Below are positions 38,191-46,174 of a DNA stretch of 64,000 bases, one piece after another. The stretch is from Cytobacillus oceanisediminis. GTDB lineage: Bacteria > Bacillota > Bacilli > Bacillales > Cytobacillaceae. The stretch is from NCBI RefSeq assembly GCF_022811925.1, contig NZ_CP065511.1, positions 4,705,501 through 4,769,500 of the forward strand, given 5' to 3'. Below the pieces are notes generated by a model. The model did no database searches. It was given only the letters and a program-made list of their open reading frames with translations, and was not told the origin of the DNA. Position 1 is the first letter of the stretch, and every line of letters starts with the position of its first letter. The translations under genes were made by a program, and so were the position numbers.

Positions 38191-39021
38191 ATCTTGTAGA
38201 AGTCTTAAAAGAAAAATACTCCATTTCTCTTATTTGTGAGGCTATAGGGGTTCCACGATCCACTTATTATCGATGGAAAAAAAGAGGACCTCGCAAACCT
38301 AATGAATTAGAACGGCAAATCTTAGAGATTTGTGTAAAACATAAGTTTCGAATAGGACATCGAACCGTAAAGGCATGGCTTAAAAGAGATTATAAGGTGG
38401 AAGTCAATCGAAATACTGTTCAAAAGGTAATGCAAAAATATACCTTTTTCTTTTGCTAGCGTTTGAAATGCTTTAGACGTGTATTGTGCACCTTGATCAC
38501 TATGTCTCCAATGTCGAGTAAAACCCAAAAAGAAGGTAAAATTCTCAGGAGAAAGCCATATTGTTGTCCCTAATCGTTTGGAGCGTAATTTTAAAGCATC
38601 TAAACCAAATGAAAAATGGGTTACAGATATAACATATCTTCCATTCGGACAATCCATGATGTACCTTTCAAGCATTATGGACCTTTATAATAATGAGATA
38701 ATTGCTTATCGAATAAGTTTGATCCAGGACGTTACACTTGTATTGGATACTCTAAAAGACGCTGTTCAGAATCGGAACGTTGAAAATGTAATGTATTATC
38801 ACAAGCATGTCTCGGAAAGGCAATTGCTTGGATAACGCCGTCATTGAATCCTTCCACTCTACCTTAAAGTCAGAAGAATCTACTCTCAGCCACGAGAGTA
38901 TCTTACAAATCTTATTGTAGTGGAAAAAGTAAAAAATTTCATCCATTATTACAATCAAATACGACTCCAGGCAAAATTAAACTACCTGTCTCCTATTGAA
39001 TATAGGGAACAGGTAGCATAG
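38169..39021 (+). pseudogene. IS3-family orfB (DDE transposase), rearranged and frameshifted
   Basis: The N-terminal HTH_21-like part (IGVPRSTYYRWKKRG) reads to about 38441. Then comes an inverted segment to about 38537, then the core with the first Asp in KWVTDITYLPFG. Where the second Asp (HSDQG) should follow, the sequence jumps from NVMYYH to SMSRKGNCLDNAVIESF. The missing HSDQGAQYTSKAFQTL block is instead encoded on the minus strand inside the inverted segment. Another frameshift precedes the C-terminal YNQIRLQAKLNYLSPIEY. Not functional. Confidence 0.88.
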
Positions 39022-39060
39022 GTGTTTTTTTCTGGTGTCTCAAATTGATAGGTCAGTTCA

Positions 39061-39074
39061 AGTCAGCCCGTTTT
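39061..39074 (-). terminator. Right half of the split luxS terminator
   Basis: AGTCAGCCCGTTTT, two bases after the luxS stop. The natural stem partner now lies 1.3 kb away, beyond the IS. Confidence 0.85.
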
Positions 39075-39076
39075 CT

Positions 39077-39550
39077 TTATGCAAAAACCTGTTTCAAGCC
39101 ATCCTTCGATTGTTCCAGCCAGAATCTCATAAGACGTTTTGCGCCTTCAAGGTCATGAAGCTTTGCCTGTCCGCATTGCTTCTCATTTGCAGCAGGAATC
39201 TCGGTTATTTCAACCGCATCTTGCATTGTAGCTTCAAGCAGATCGATTATTTCTTCAATTGCCGGCTCTCCGCTAACGACTAAATAATAGCCTGTCTGGC
39301 AGCCCATTGGGGAAATATCAATAATATCAAAATGATCATATTTCTCTGCATGTGTACGGATATTAAACGCAAGCAGATGCTCAAGTGTGTGAATGACATC
39401 CGGCTTCATCGCCTGCTTATTTGGCTGACAGAAACGGATATCAAACTTGTTAACTAATCCGTCACTTCCCACTTTATGCACACCGCAGTGCCTCACGTAT
39501 GGAGCTTTAACAGCATTGTGGTCCAATTCGAAACTTTCTACTGAAGGCAT
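39077..39550 (-). CDS. luxS: S-ribosylhomocysteine lyase LuxS
   Basis: A 157-residue enzyme with metal ligands His54 and His58 in HTLEH, Cys126, and catalytic Cys84 in SPMGCQTG; all are at canonical positions. It cleaves S-ribosylhomocysteine to homocysteine and DPD, the autoinducer-2 precursor, in SAM recycling. Its intrinsic terminator has been split by an IS element, so its transcript may read into the IS and toward cls. Confidence 0.97.
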   Translation of the reverse strand: MPSVESFELDHNAVKAPYVRHCGVHKVGSDGLVNKFDIRFCQPNKQAMKPDVIHTLEHLLAFNIRTHAEKYDHFDIIDISPMGCQTGYYLVVSGEPAIEEIIDLLEATMQDAVEITEIPAANEKQCGQAKLHDLEGAKRLMRFWLEQSKDGLKQVFA

Positions 39551-39691
39551 TCAAAACACTCCCCTAAAGTTTTCCTTTTATTATAACGTAATATCCGACT
39601 AAATTCATCAAATTAATATGAAAATTATGACGTTTTCACGATTATATGTTATTTTAAAAGAAAATATGTTTTAACCAGGAAAGGTAATGTC

Positions 39692-39931
39692 ATGTTTAAA
39701 AAAATATTGATTTCGATATTTCGTTTCTATCAAATTGTGATTTCCCCGCTGAAGCCTCCAACATGCCGGTTTTATCCGACATGTTCCCATTACGGGCTGG
39801 AGTCTGTTAAGCGATTCGGCACCTTAAAGGGCGGATGGCTGACTATAAAAAGGATCCTTAAATGTCATCCCTTTCATCCAGGGGGTGTTGACCTGGTTCC
39901 GGAGGAATGGCCCAAAAAGAAAAAGAATTAA
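39692..39931 (+). CDS. yidD: YidD membrane protein insertion efficiency factor (YtjA)
   Basis: A 79-residue protein with the YidD signature [17 protein letters not shown] and C-terminal [14 protein letters not shown] short amphipathic N-terminal helix attaches it to the membrane, where YidD assists YidC-dependent insertion. Its 3' end overlaps the convergent carbonic anhydrase gene by 4 bases. Corresponds to B. subtilis ytjA, next to luxS and ytiB. Confidence 0.92.
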   Translation: MFKKILISIFRFYQIVISPLKPPTCRFYPTCSHYGLESVKRFGTLKGGWLTIKRILKCHPFHPGGVDLVPEEWPKKKKN

Positions 39932-40491
39932 CCCTCGTATCCGTCCACTACCAGGTCAAGCTTGCCTGTGCCAGGATGAATAACAAGCCCATGCACAGGC
40001 ACATCTGCCGGCATCAATGGATGCTTTTTCACCATATGTACGCTATGGGACACACTATCCTCCACGTTTTCAAAACCCTTCAGCCAGTCTTCTGCAGCGA
40101 TTCCTGAGTATGTCACCGTGTCTAATGCATCCTCCGTAATGCCTCTCTCCTTCATGCTGCTGACAACCGTATCTGCTTTCATTCCGCTCATGCCGCAGTC
40201 ATGATGGCCAATAACAAACACTTCTTTTGCCTGAAGCTGGTAAACAGCTACTAAAATGCTTCTCATAATACTTCCAAACGGATGCGTTACTAAAGCTCCT
40301 GCATTTTTGATAATTTTCACATCACCGTTTCTAACATTGAGCGCTTTAGGCAGAAGCTCCACTAAACGTGTGTCCATGCAAGTCAAGATAACCATTTTCT
40401 TATTAGGGAATTTCGTTGTTTCAAATTCTTCATACTTTTTCTCTTCAACAAACTGCTGGTTATGGTTTAAGATTTCTTCTAAAAGTTTCAA
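39928..40491 (-). CDS. ytiB: Beta-class carbonic anhydrase YtiB
   Basis: A 187-residue enzyme with zinc ligands Cys38 and the Asp40-Arg42 dyad in CMDTR, and His and Cys in GHHDCG (about 98-103). It interconverts CO2 and bicarbonate. TTG 40491 is chosen because AGGGAGTGG precedes it at good spacing and gives exactly the length of B. subtilis YtiB; an upstream ATG at 40539 would add 16 atypical residues. A Zur-type box lies 195 bases upstream, so it may also be zinc-responsive. Confidence 0.9.
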   Translation of the reverse strand: MKLLEEILNHNQQFVEEKKYEEFETTKFPNKKMVILTCMDTRLVELLPKALNVRNGDVKIIKNAGALVTHPFGSIMRSILVAVYQLQAKEVFVIGHHDCGMSGMKADTVVSSMKERGITEDALDTVTYSGIAAEDWLKGFENVEDSVSHSVHMVKKHPLMPADVPVHGLVIHPGTGKLDLVVDGYEG

Positions 40492-40682
40492 TTGTTCCAC
40501 TCCCTGTCTTTTATGCATTCCTTTGCTTTGAGCAGACATAAATGCTGCAATACTTGACTAAAAGATGTCAATACTAATGATGACCTTTAACAGGCATCTA
40601 TATTTATGATACATAAAGCTTGAGCTTCAAACAAATTTTTATCCTTGCTTTTTAGCTGGATATTTTGTAAGATAACTAAGTG

Positions 40683-40702
40683 AAATCGTAATGATTACGT
40701 AT
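40683..40702. promoter_or_regulatory. Zur-type box 1
   Basis: TCGTAAT-G-ATTACGT (40686-40700) is a 7-1-7 inverted repeat with 6 of 7 matching pairs, in an AAATCGTAATNATTACGATTT-like context, the B. subtilis Zur consensus. Placed between ytiB and the zinc lipoprotein gene, it could act on either. Confidence 0.8.
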
Positions 40703-40776
40703 TATTAATCACTTGGACGCTGACTGCGGCAATTAACTGCCCTAATAAACATTATCTAACATATAGTCCGTGCTTT

Positions 40777-40797
40777 AAATCGTAATAACTACGTTTT
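40777..40797. promoter_or_regulatory. Zur-type box 2
   Basis: TCGTAAT-A-ACTACGT (40780-40794), 5 of 7 pairs, about 20 bases before the zinc lipoprotein start. Weaker than box 1 but in an identical AAATCGTAAT half-site context. Confidence 0.7.
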
Positions 40798-40815
40798 ATA
40801 AAAGGAGGAGAAAAA

Positions 40816-41853
40816 ATGACAAAGAAATTTTTAGTATTTATTCTAGGCCTAATTCTTGTTCTATCAGGCTGCTCAGATGAAAAAACAGAGGAAAACAGCA
40901 GCAATAAAACTACAGTTTATACAACGGTATATCCGCTTCAATACTTTACTGAACGGATCGGAGGGGATGCGTTAGAAGTTGAAACCATCTATCCTCCCGG
41001 ATCGGATGAACACACTTTTGAACCATCACAAAAAGATATGATGAAGCTGGCTGATTCAGATCTTTTTATTTTTATAGGACTCGGCCTTGAAGGCTTTGTG
41101 GAAAAAGCAAAAGAAACATTGAAAAATGAGAAAGTTAAAATGGTCGCAGCAGGAGAAAATATAGAGTTTGTTCACTCAGATGAAAATCATGATCCTGCAC
41201 ATGAAGAAGAAGGACACTCTGAAGAGGCAGAGCACGAAGAAGAACATGCAGATGAACACGGAGCTGAATCTGAAGAAGGCCATGATCATGAAGGAGAATC
41301 CGAAGAAGGCCATGATCATAACCATGGAGATATCGACCCCCATGTTTGGCTGGATCCTTTATACTCCAAAGAATTGGCTGAATCAATTAAAGATGCTTTA
41401 GTGGAACAGATGCCTGAGCAGAAGGAGCAGTTTGAACAGAATTATCTGGAGCTTGCCCAGGAGCTTGATAATCTCCACAATAACTTTGAGCAGACAGTTC
41501 AAAATGCTGGGCATAAGGAATTCATTGTTTCACACGCAGCATATGGTTATTGGGAAGAACGATATGGTTTGGATCAAATCAGTGTATCCGGTTTAAATTC
41601 TTCCAGCGAGCCTACTCAGAAAGAACTGCAGAAAATCATCGCGGAAGCCAAAGAACATGATTTGAAATATGTCTTTTTTGAACAGAATGTCAGCTCAAAA
41701 CTGACTGAAATTCTGCAAAAAGAAATCGGCGCAGAGCCGTTAATGCTTCATAATTTATCGGTCCTGACGGAAGAAAATATAACAGAAAATCAAACATATT
41801 TTACACTTATGGAAGATAATCTGGCTTCATTGAAAAAAGCGCTAAATGAATAA
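40816..41853 (+). CDS. znuA: Zinc ABC transporter substrate-binding lipoprotein (ZnuA/AdcA type)
   Basis: A 345-residue cluster A-I metal-binding lipoprotein with lipobox LSGC (Cys19). A His/Asp/Glu-rich loop (about 115-170, with repeated EEGHDH units) is typical of zinc rather than manganese binders. Conserved metal-site contexts GSDEHTFEPS, DPHVWLDP and SHAAYGYW follow. No permease or ATPase gene is adjacent, so it must deliver zinc to a transporter encoded elsewhere. Two Zur-type boxes upstream support zinc-starvation induction. Confidence 0.9.
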   Translation: MTKKFLVFILGLILVLSGCSDEKTEENSSNKTTVYTTVYPLQYFTERIGGDALEVETIYPPGSDEHTFEPSQKDMMKLADSDLFIFIGLGLEGFVEKAKETLKNEKVKMVAAGENIEFVHSDENHDPAHEEEGHSEEAEHEEEHADEHGAESEEGHDHEGESEEGHDHNHGDIDPHVWLDPLYSKELAESIKDALVEQMPEQKEQFEQNYLELAQELDNLHNNFEQTVQNAGHKEFIVSHAAYGYWEERYGLDQISVSGLNSSSEPTQKELQKIIAEAKEHDLKYVFFEQNVSSKLTEILQKEIGAEPLMLHNLSVLTEENITENQTYFTLMEDNLASLKKALNE

Positions 41854-41862
41854 GTTCTCACT

Positions 41863-41888
41863 AACCTCCCACATAGGGAGGTTTTTTC
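41863..41888 (+). terminator. Terminator of znuA
   Basis: Stem AACCTCCC/GGGAGGTT with a 5-base loop and T6. Confidence 0.9.
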
Positions 41889-41983
41889 GTTTCTTAATAT
41901 AGCTAATTCAGGAAAAATTTACATAGTTGTCTGTTTTTTGAACAAACTATTTCCATTGAAGAAACTGAAGGGATGAAAATGCA

Positions 41984-43345
41984 ATGAGTGATTTATTGAT
42001 TGCGAGGTCTTTATTTGGGACTACAATGGGCTTTCATATTATTTTTGCAACGATTGGAGTTGGCTTGCCGCTGATGATGCTGACAGCGGAACTTCTTTAC
42101 CAGAAAACGAAAGATCATGATTACGTCATTATGGCCAAAAGGTGGACCAAGGCATTTGCAGTGCTTCTTGGAGTAGGAATTCCGACTGGAACCATAGCAG
42201 GGACGCAGCTTTCCCTACTCTGGCCTGGTTTTATGGAGGTTATCGGCAAGGTGATGGCATTGCCATTCCAGATTGAAATTTACGCTTTCTTTATTGAAGC
42301 TTTATTTATGTCAATTTATGTGTATGCTGCCGAAAGAATTCCTCCATGGATGCGTATATCAAGCCTTGTGCTGGTTGCTCTTGGCGCTTTCGCCTCTGCT
42401 GTTCTGATAACCAATGTTCACGCATTTGAAGGAACCCCGCAGGGCTTCAGGATTGTCGATGGGGAAATTGTCGATGTGGATCCATGGGCTGCATTTTTTA
42501 ACCCAAGCTTTATCGTTACAGCTGGCCATGTGGCACTATCAGCTTATACAACAGGTGCATTTGTTGTAGCATCAGTTGCTGCTTTCAAAATGCTGAGAAC
42601 TCCATTTGGAACACGAGTATATAACTTTCATAAAAAAGCACTTATGCTGAGCCTGATTGTCGGCGGAATTTTTTCATTTCTAACAGCTTTAAACGGCCAT
42701 GAATCGGCTCAATATCTGCATGAGTATCAGCCCGAAAAACTCGCAGCAGCAGAGGGGCTGTTTGAAACACAATCCTATGCTCCCCTTTCAATTGGCGGAT
42801 TTACAGACCGTGAAACACAGAGGGTTAAGTGGGGAATCGAAATTCCATGGGCACTAAGCTTTTTGGCGGGCAACAGCTTTGACACCGTTGTAGTGGGTCT
42901 GAATGATTTTTCGGAAGAAGAATGGCCTCCGCTTTTTGTTCATACTCTCTTTAATGCGATGGTCGGAATAGGCTCATTGCTCATATTATTATCACTAATT
43001 GCATTCGTATGGAATAAATTCCTGAAAAGAGATCATTTTCCGCGGTTCCTCATGTGGGCATTTGTTGCCTCTGGCCCGCTTGCAGTTCTTGGAATAGAAT
43101 TCGGCTGGGTGTTTGCCTGTACCGGCCGTCAGCCTTGGACCATCTACAGGGTGCTGTCCACCGCTGATTCTGTTACGACAGCTGAAAATCTGGGGATATT
43201 ATTTATCCTTTTTGCCCTGGTGTATATAGTGCTTGGAGTAGCAGTTGTGTTTGTTATGCTATATTACTTCAAAAAGAATACCGTCATAGATGATATAAGT
43301 AGAGCCGAACAGAAAAACGTTCCTCTATACGGATCAAATACATGA
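41984..43345 (+). CDS. ythA: Cytochrome bd-type ubiquinol oxidase subunit I YthA
   Basis: A 453-residue subunit with about nine membrane helices. An N-terminal haem-ligand His lies in TTMGFHIIFATIG, a second His in TAGHVALSAYTTGAF, and the CIO-type motif GRQPWTIYRVL replaces the long Q-loop of E. coli CydA. This is the cyanide-insensitive-type bd/bb' oxidase seen in B. subtilis ythAB. It oxidises menaquinol and reduces O2 with subunit II, encoded 13 bases downstream. Confidence 0.9.
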   Translation: MSDLLIARSLFGTTMGFHIIFATIGVGLPLMMLTAELLYQKTKDHDYVIMAKRWTKAFAVLLGVGIPTGTIAGTQLSLLWPGFMEVIGKVMALPFQIEIYAFFIEALFMSIYVYAAERIPPWMRISSLVLVALGAFASAVLITNVHAFEGTPQGFRIVDGEIVDVDPWAAFFNPSFIVTAGHVALSAYTTGAFVVASVAAFKMLRTPFGTRVYNFHKKALMLSLIVGGIFSFLTALNGHESAQYLHEYQPEKLAAAEGLFETQSYAPLSIGGFTDRETQRVKWGIEIPWALSFLAGNSFDTVVVGLNDFSEEEWPPLFVHTLFNAMVGIGSLLILLSLIAFVWNKFLKRDHFPRFLMWAFVASGPLAVLGIEFGWVFACTGRQPWTIYRVLSTADSVTTAENLGILFILFALVYIVLGVAVVFVMLYYFKKNTVIDDISRAEQKNVPLYGSNT

Positions 43346-43358
43346 AGGAGTGAATCTC

Positions 43359-44408
43359 ATGGCGGAAGAATTACTGGCCATCACGGTGTTATGGGGATTC
43401 GTCTTCATATATGCAGTTATGGCGACAATGGATTTTGGCGCAGGTTTCTGGTCCATGATTTACTTCAATCGGCCTAAAATAAAGGCGACAAATGTAGCCA
43501 ACCGCTATTTGTCGCCTACCTGGGAAGTGACAAACACCTTTATCGTCGCAATTGTAGTGGCAGTTTATAGCCTATTTCCGACTGCAGCCTATACACTGGG
43601 AACTGTACTTCTAATACCAGGCAGCATCATATTGCTATTACTGGCGATCCGAAGTGCATTCCTCGTGTTTTCCAACATTGCGGAAGAATACAGGAAGCCG
43701 CTCACCTATATTTCTGGCCTATCCGGAATCCTTATCCCCGGATTGCTGATTAGCGTTTTGCCTATCACCCATGGAGATTATGTTGAATTTAATGATGGCA
43801 GGCAATCTCTGGACCTTGCGCATCTTTTTACAAGCCCGAATGAATATGCTTTTATTGGTTTTGCAATCAGCAGCACATTGTTTTTGTCTTCCCTTCTCCT
43901 CGCCGACTACTCAAAAGCCTCGGAAGAGATGGAAGCTTACTCAGTATACCGCAGGGATGCAATCATTCTTGGACCAGTTTCAATCATAATGGCATTTCTT
44001 ATCATGTTTACTTTAAAAAGGGAAGCATTTTGGATTTATGAAAAGATGATAGATGATTTGCCTTTGCTTTTGCTGTCTCTTGGATTGTTTCTGATAGGAG
44101 GGCTTGCACTGTTCCTCCCATCCGTAAACAAAAAAGGAGTTAGGGGTATTCCCAGATTGGCGGTTATTGCCATAACCCTCCAATACCTTGCTGCCAGCTA
44201 TGTATATGGAAAAGCCCATCTTCCCTATATCGTATACCCTGAAGTGACTATTGCTTCTGCATTTACAGATCCGAGCTCATTCCGGGCCATATTTGCCACC
44301 TATATTGCAGGATTCCTTATCCTTTTCCCCGGGTTCATATACTTTTGGAGCCTTTTTATGAACGACAAACGATATCTGCGGCAAAAACAAACCAAAGACC
44401 CTGCATGA
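43359..44408 (+). CDS. ythB: Cytochrome bd-type oxidase subunit II YthB
   Basis: A 349-residue protein with about eight or nine membrane helices and the CydB-like N-terminal MDFGAGFWSM segment. It pairs with YthA. ATG 43359 is chosen because GAAGGAG lies 9 bases upstream; the in-frame GTG at 43350 abuts that site. Length is typical for the YthB/CioB group. Confidence 0.88.
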   Translation: MAEELLAITVLWGFVFIYAVMATMDFGAGFWSMIYFNRPKIKATNVANRYLSPTWEVTNTFIVAIVVAVYSLFPTAAYTLGTVLLIPGSIILLLLAIRSAFLVFSNIAEEYRKPLTYISGLSGILIPGLLISVLPITHGDYVEFNDGRQSLDLAHLFTSPNEYAFIGFAISSTLFLSSLLLADYSKASEEMEAYSVYRRDAIILGPVSIIMAFLIMFTLKREAFWIYEKMIDDLPLLLLSLGLFLIGGLALFLPSVNKKGVRGIPRLAVIAITLQYLAASYVYGKAHLPYIVYPEVTIASAFTDPSSFRAIFATYIAGFLILFPGFIYFWSLFMNDKRYLRQKQTKDPA

Positions 44409-44525
44409 TATTCCTGCAAATGCCATGACTGAACAAAAAAGCACTGCAGAAAATAAAAAAGTGACATGCTCCGGAAATTTGTCAATTTCATGTGGTCACA
44501 ATTTTCTGATAAGGGGTGTTTGAAA

Positions 44526-44684
44526 ATGGCAAAAGACGTTTTATGTGAAGTTAATAACTGCACTTTCTGGAAAAATGGGAACCGATGCAGTGCAGACCAA
44601 ATATACGTAGTCAGCCATACTGGCGAAACTGCAGACAACAGCAAAGAAACAGACTGTAAAACATTCGAGCCTCATGACCTTTAA
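44526..44684 (+). CDS. DUF1540 cysteine-rich small protein
   Basis: A 52-residue protein with Cys residues in CEVNNCTFW, NRCSA and TDCKTF, the pattern of DUF1540, which probably folds around metal or disulfides. ATG 44526 follows AAGGGGTG; an upstream in-frame ATG at 44466 gives an atypical extension. Often spore-associated in Firmicutes; function unknown. Confidence 0.78.
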   Translation: MAKDVLCEVNNCTFWKNGNRCSADQIYVVSHTGETADNSKETDCKTFEPHDL

Positions 44685-44756
44685 TGGGTGACATCACCTT
44701 CCGGGTGCTATCGGATTGCTGGTCTTACATTTCATTCGCTGATTAGGCGAGATTCT

Positions 44757-44797
44757 GCAAAAGCGGTGCATTTTATGCATCGCTTTTGTGTTTTTAA
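44757..44797 (+). terminator. Terminator of the DUF1540 gene
   Basis: Stem CAAAAGCGGTGCA/TGCATCGCTTTTG (one mismatch) with loop TTTTA, followed by TGTTTTT. Confidence 0.85.
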
Positions 44798-44866
44798 TAA
44801 AAATAAGTTTATTAAGATTTTTACCGGGAATGTATAGAGTAACAACAACTTATAGGAGTGATACAT

Positions 44867-44974
44867 ATGTTATCAACCATCATTTTGCTTGGAGCTGCTT
44901 TTGCCGCTGCTGCTGGATTAAGCTCCTTTGCCATTAAAGAGGATTCATTTATTAAAGACGAAATTACACAATAA
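44867..44974 (+). CDS. Tiny single-span membrane peptide, 35 residues
   Basis: Begins MLSTIILLGAAFAAAAGLSS, a hydrophobic Ala-rich segment, and ends in a short charged tail (KEDSFIKDEITQ). ATAGGAGTGAT before the ATG is a good ribosome site, and a terminator follows. No family recognised. Its own ribosome site and terminator are what support it. Confidence 0.6.
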   Translation: MLSTIILLGAAFAAAAGLSSFAIKEDSFIKDEITQ

Positions 44975-44984
44975 TTTATAAATA

Positions 44985-45014
44985 AAGGGCGCTGATAATG
45001 CGTCTATTTTTTTT
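44985..45014 (+). terminator. Terminator of the tiny membrane peptide gene
   Basis: Short stem GGCGC-TGATAAT-GCGTC followed by T8. Confidence 0.6.
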
Positions 45015-45025
45015 GAAATATAACT

Positions 45026-45066
45026 AAAACCGCAATTCTGCTAATAGCAGAACTGCGGTTTTTTCC
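45026..45066 (-). terminator. Terminator of menC
   Basis: Long stem AAAACCGCAATTCTGCT/AGCAGAACTGCGGTTTT (one mismatch) with an AAT loop. Confidence 0.92.
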
Positions 45067-46173
45067 TTATAAAGCAATGATTTCTTTTGAGGTGGAAACT
45101 TCATTCAGCCTTTTTTCATTAATTTCATAACCGATCCCCGGCTTATCAGGAACTTTTATCATCCCGTTTTCCACGGTGACTTCTGGCAGAATGATGTCTT
45201 CTTCCCAATACCTGCCCGATGCTGAAATATCACCAGGAATGGTAAAGCCCTCCATGGAGGCAAGAGCAATATTATGTGCACGGGAGATACCGAACTCCAG
45301 CATGCCTCCACACCAGACCTGGATCCCTTTATCCAGGCAATAATCATGAATCTTCTTTGCTGTCCCCAGACCTCCAACCCGGCCAATCTTAATATTGATT
45401 ACTTTACAGCTTGCCAGCTCGACCGCTCTCCTGGCATCATTAAAGGTGACAATACTTTCGTCCAGGCAAATCGGTGTTTTCAGTTGTTTCTGAAGCTTTG
45501 CATGATCAACAATATCATCATATTCCAGCGGCTGTTCAATCATCAGCAGCCCGAAATCATCAAGCCTTTTTAAATGTTCAATATCGTCTAATGAGTAAGC
45601 TGAATTAGCATCTGCCATGATTGGCAGATCGGGGTAAAAGCGGCGGATCTCTGAAATAAATTCATAATCATTCGCGGGGCTGATTTTTACTTTGATCCTT
45701 TGATAACCGCTCTCCAAATAGTATTCAATTTGCCTTCTTACTTCTTCCTTTGTTTTAGCGCCAACAACCACGCCGGATGGAATCAATTCCCGCTTGCCGC
45801 CTATATATTTCGATAAAGAAATATCTTCTTTTTTGGCTGCCAAGTCCCATAAAGCCGTCTCAAGCGCTGCTTTCGCCATTTGATTCCTTCTGAAGGCGTC
45901 AAAAACCCGGCCTGCTTCTGAAGGATGCTTTATATCCGCATTACGCATTATTGGGATAAGGAATTCTTTAAGCATATGATAGCTTGTTTCAACCGTTTCC
46001 TCCGTATACCAGGGTGAAGAAAAAGCGACTCCTTCCCCGTAGCCTTTCCGTCCTTCTTGATCGATTACCTCAACAATGATTCCCTCTCTGTCATTCACTG
46101 TCCCTAAATGAGTGGAAAAGGGCGTTTTCAAAGGCATCGTGATTTTATATAAAGTAATTGTCTTTATTTCCAT
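45067..46173 (-). CDS. menC: o-Succinylbenzoate synthase
   Basis: A 368-residue enolase-superfamily enzyme. RIKVKISP holds the KxK base; metal ligands lie in MADANSAY (Asp), MIEQPLEY (Glu) and CLDESI (Asp/Glu); a second Lys lies in NIKIGRVGG. It dehydrates SHCHC to o-succinylbenzoate in menaquinone synthesis; members of this clade may also racemise N-acyl amino acids. ATG 46173 starts one base after the menE stop; an upstream in-frame start would overlap menE. Confidence 0.92.
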   Translation of the reverse strand: MEIKTITLYKITMPLKTPFSTHLGTVNDREGIIVEVIDQEGRKGYGEGVAFSSPWYTEETVETSYHMLKEFLIPIMRNADIKHPSEAGRVFDAFRRNQMAKAALETALWDLAAKKEDISLSKYIGGKRELIPSGVVVGAKTKEEVRRQIEYYLESGYQRIKVKISPANDYEFISEIRRFYPDLPIMADANSAYSLDDIEHLKRLDDFGLLMIEQPLEYDDIVDHAKLQKQLKTPICLDESIVTFNDARRAVELASCKVINIKIGRVGGLGTAKKIHDYCLDKGIQVWCGGMLEFGISRAHNIALASMEGFTIPGDISASGRYWEEDIILPEVTVENGMIKVPDKPGIGYEINEKRLNEVSTSKEIIAL

Positions 46174-46174
46174 G

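Larger units (their letters stand above)
37775..39060 (+). mobile_element. IS3-family insertion sequence, internally rearranged
   Basis: 1286 bp with related inverted ends (left TGAAGAGACCTAGC, right on the complement TGAACTGACCTATC, both followed by TGAGACA). It is flanked by a 4-bp direct repeat AGTC (37771-37774, 39061-39064). It contains orfA/orfB remnants with several frameshifts and a segment of about 95 bp present in inverted orientation. Distinct in sequence from the element at 21122-22587. Inserted at the centre of a terminator palindrome. Confidence 0.92.

Noticed and set aside
38322..38675. 117-residue minus-strand frame resembling a transposase
   Set aside because: It is not a gene; it only exposes the inverted block of the second IS element.
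41925..41960. Rex- or Fnr-like operator before ythA
   Set aside because: The ATAGTT...AACTAT symmetry is imperfect and does not fit the consensus of either regulator.
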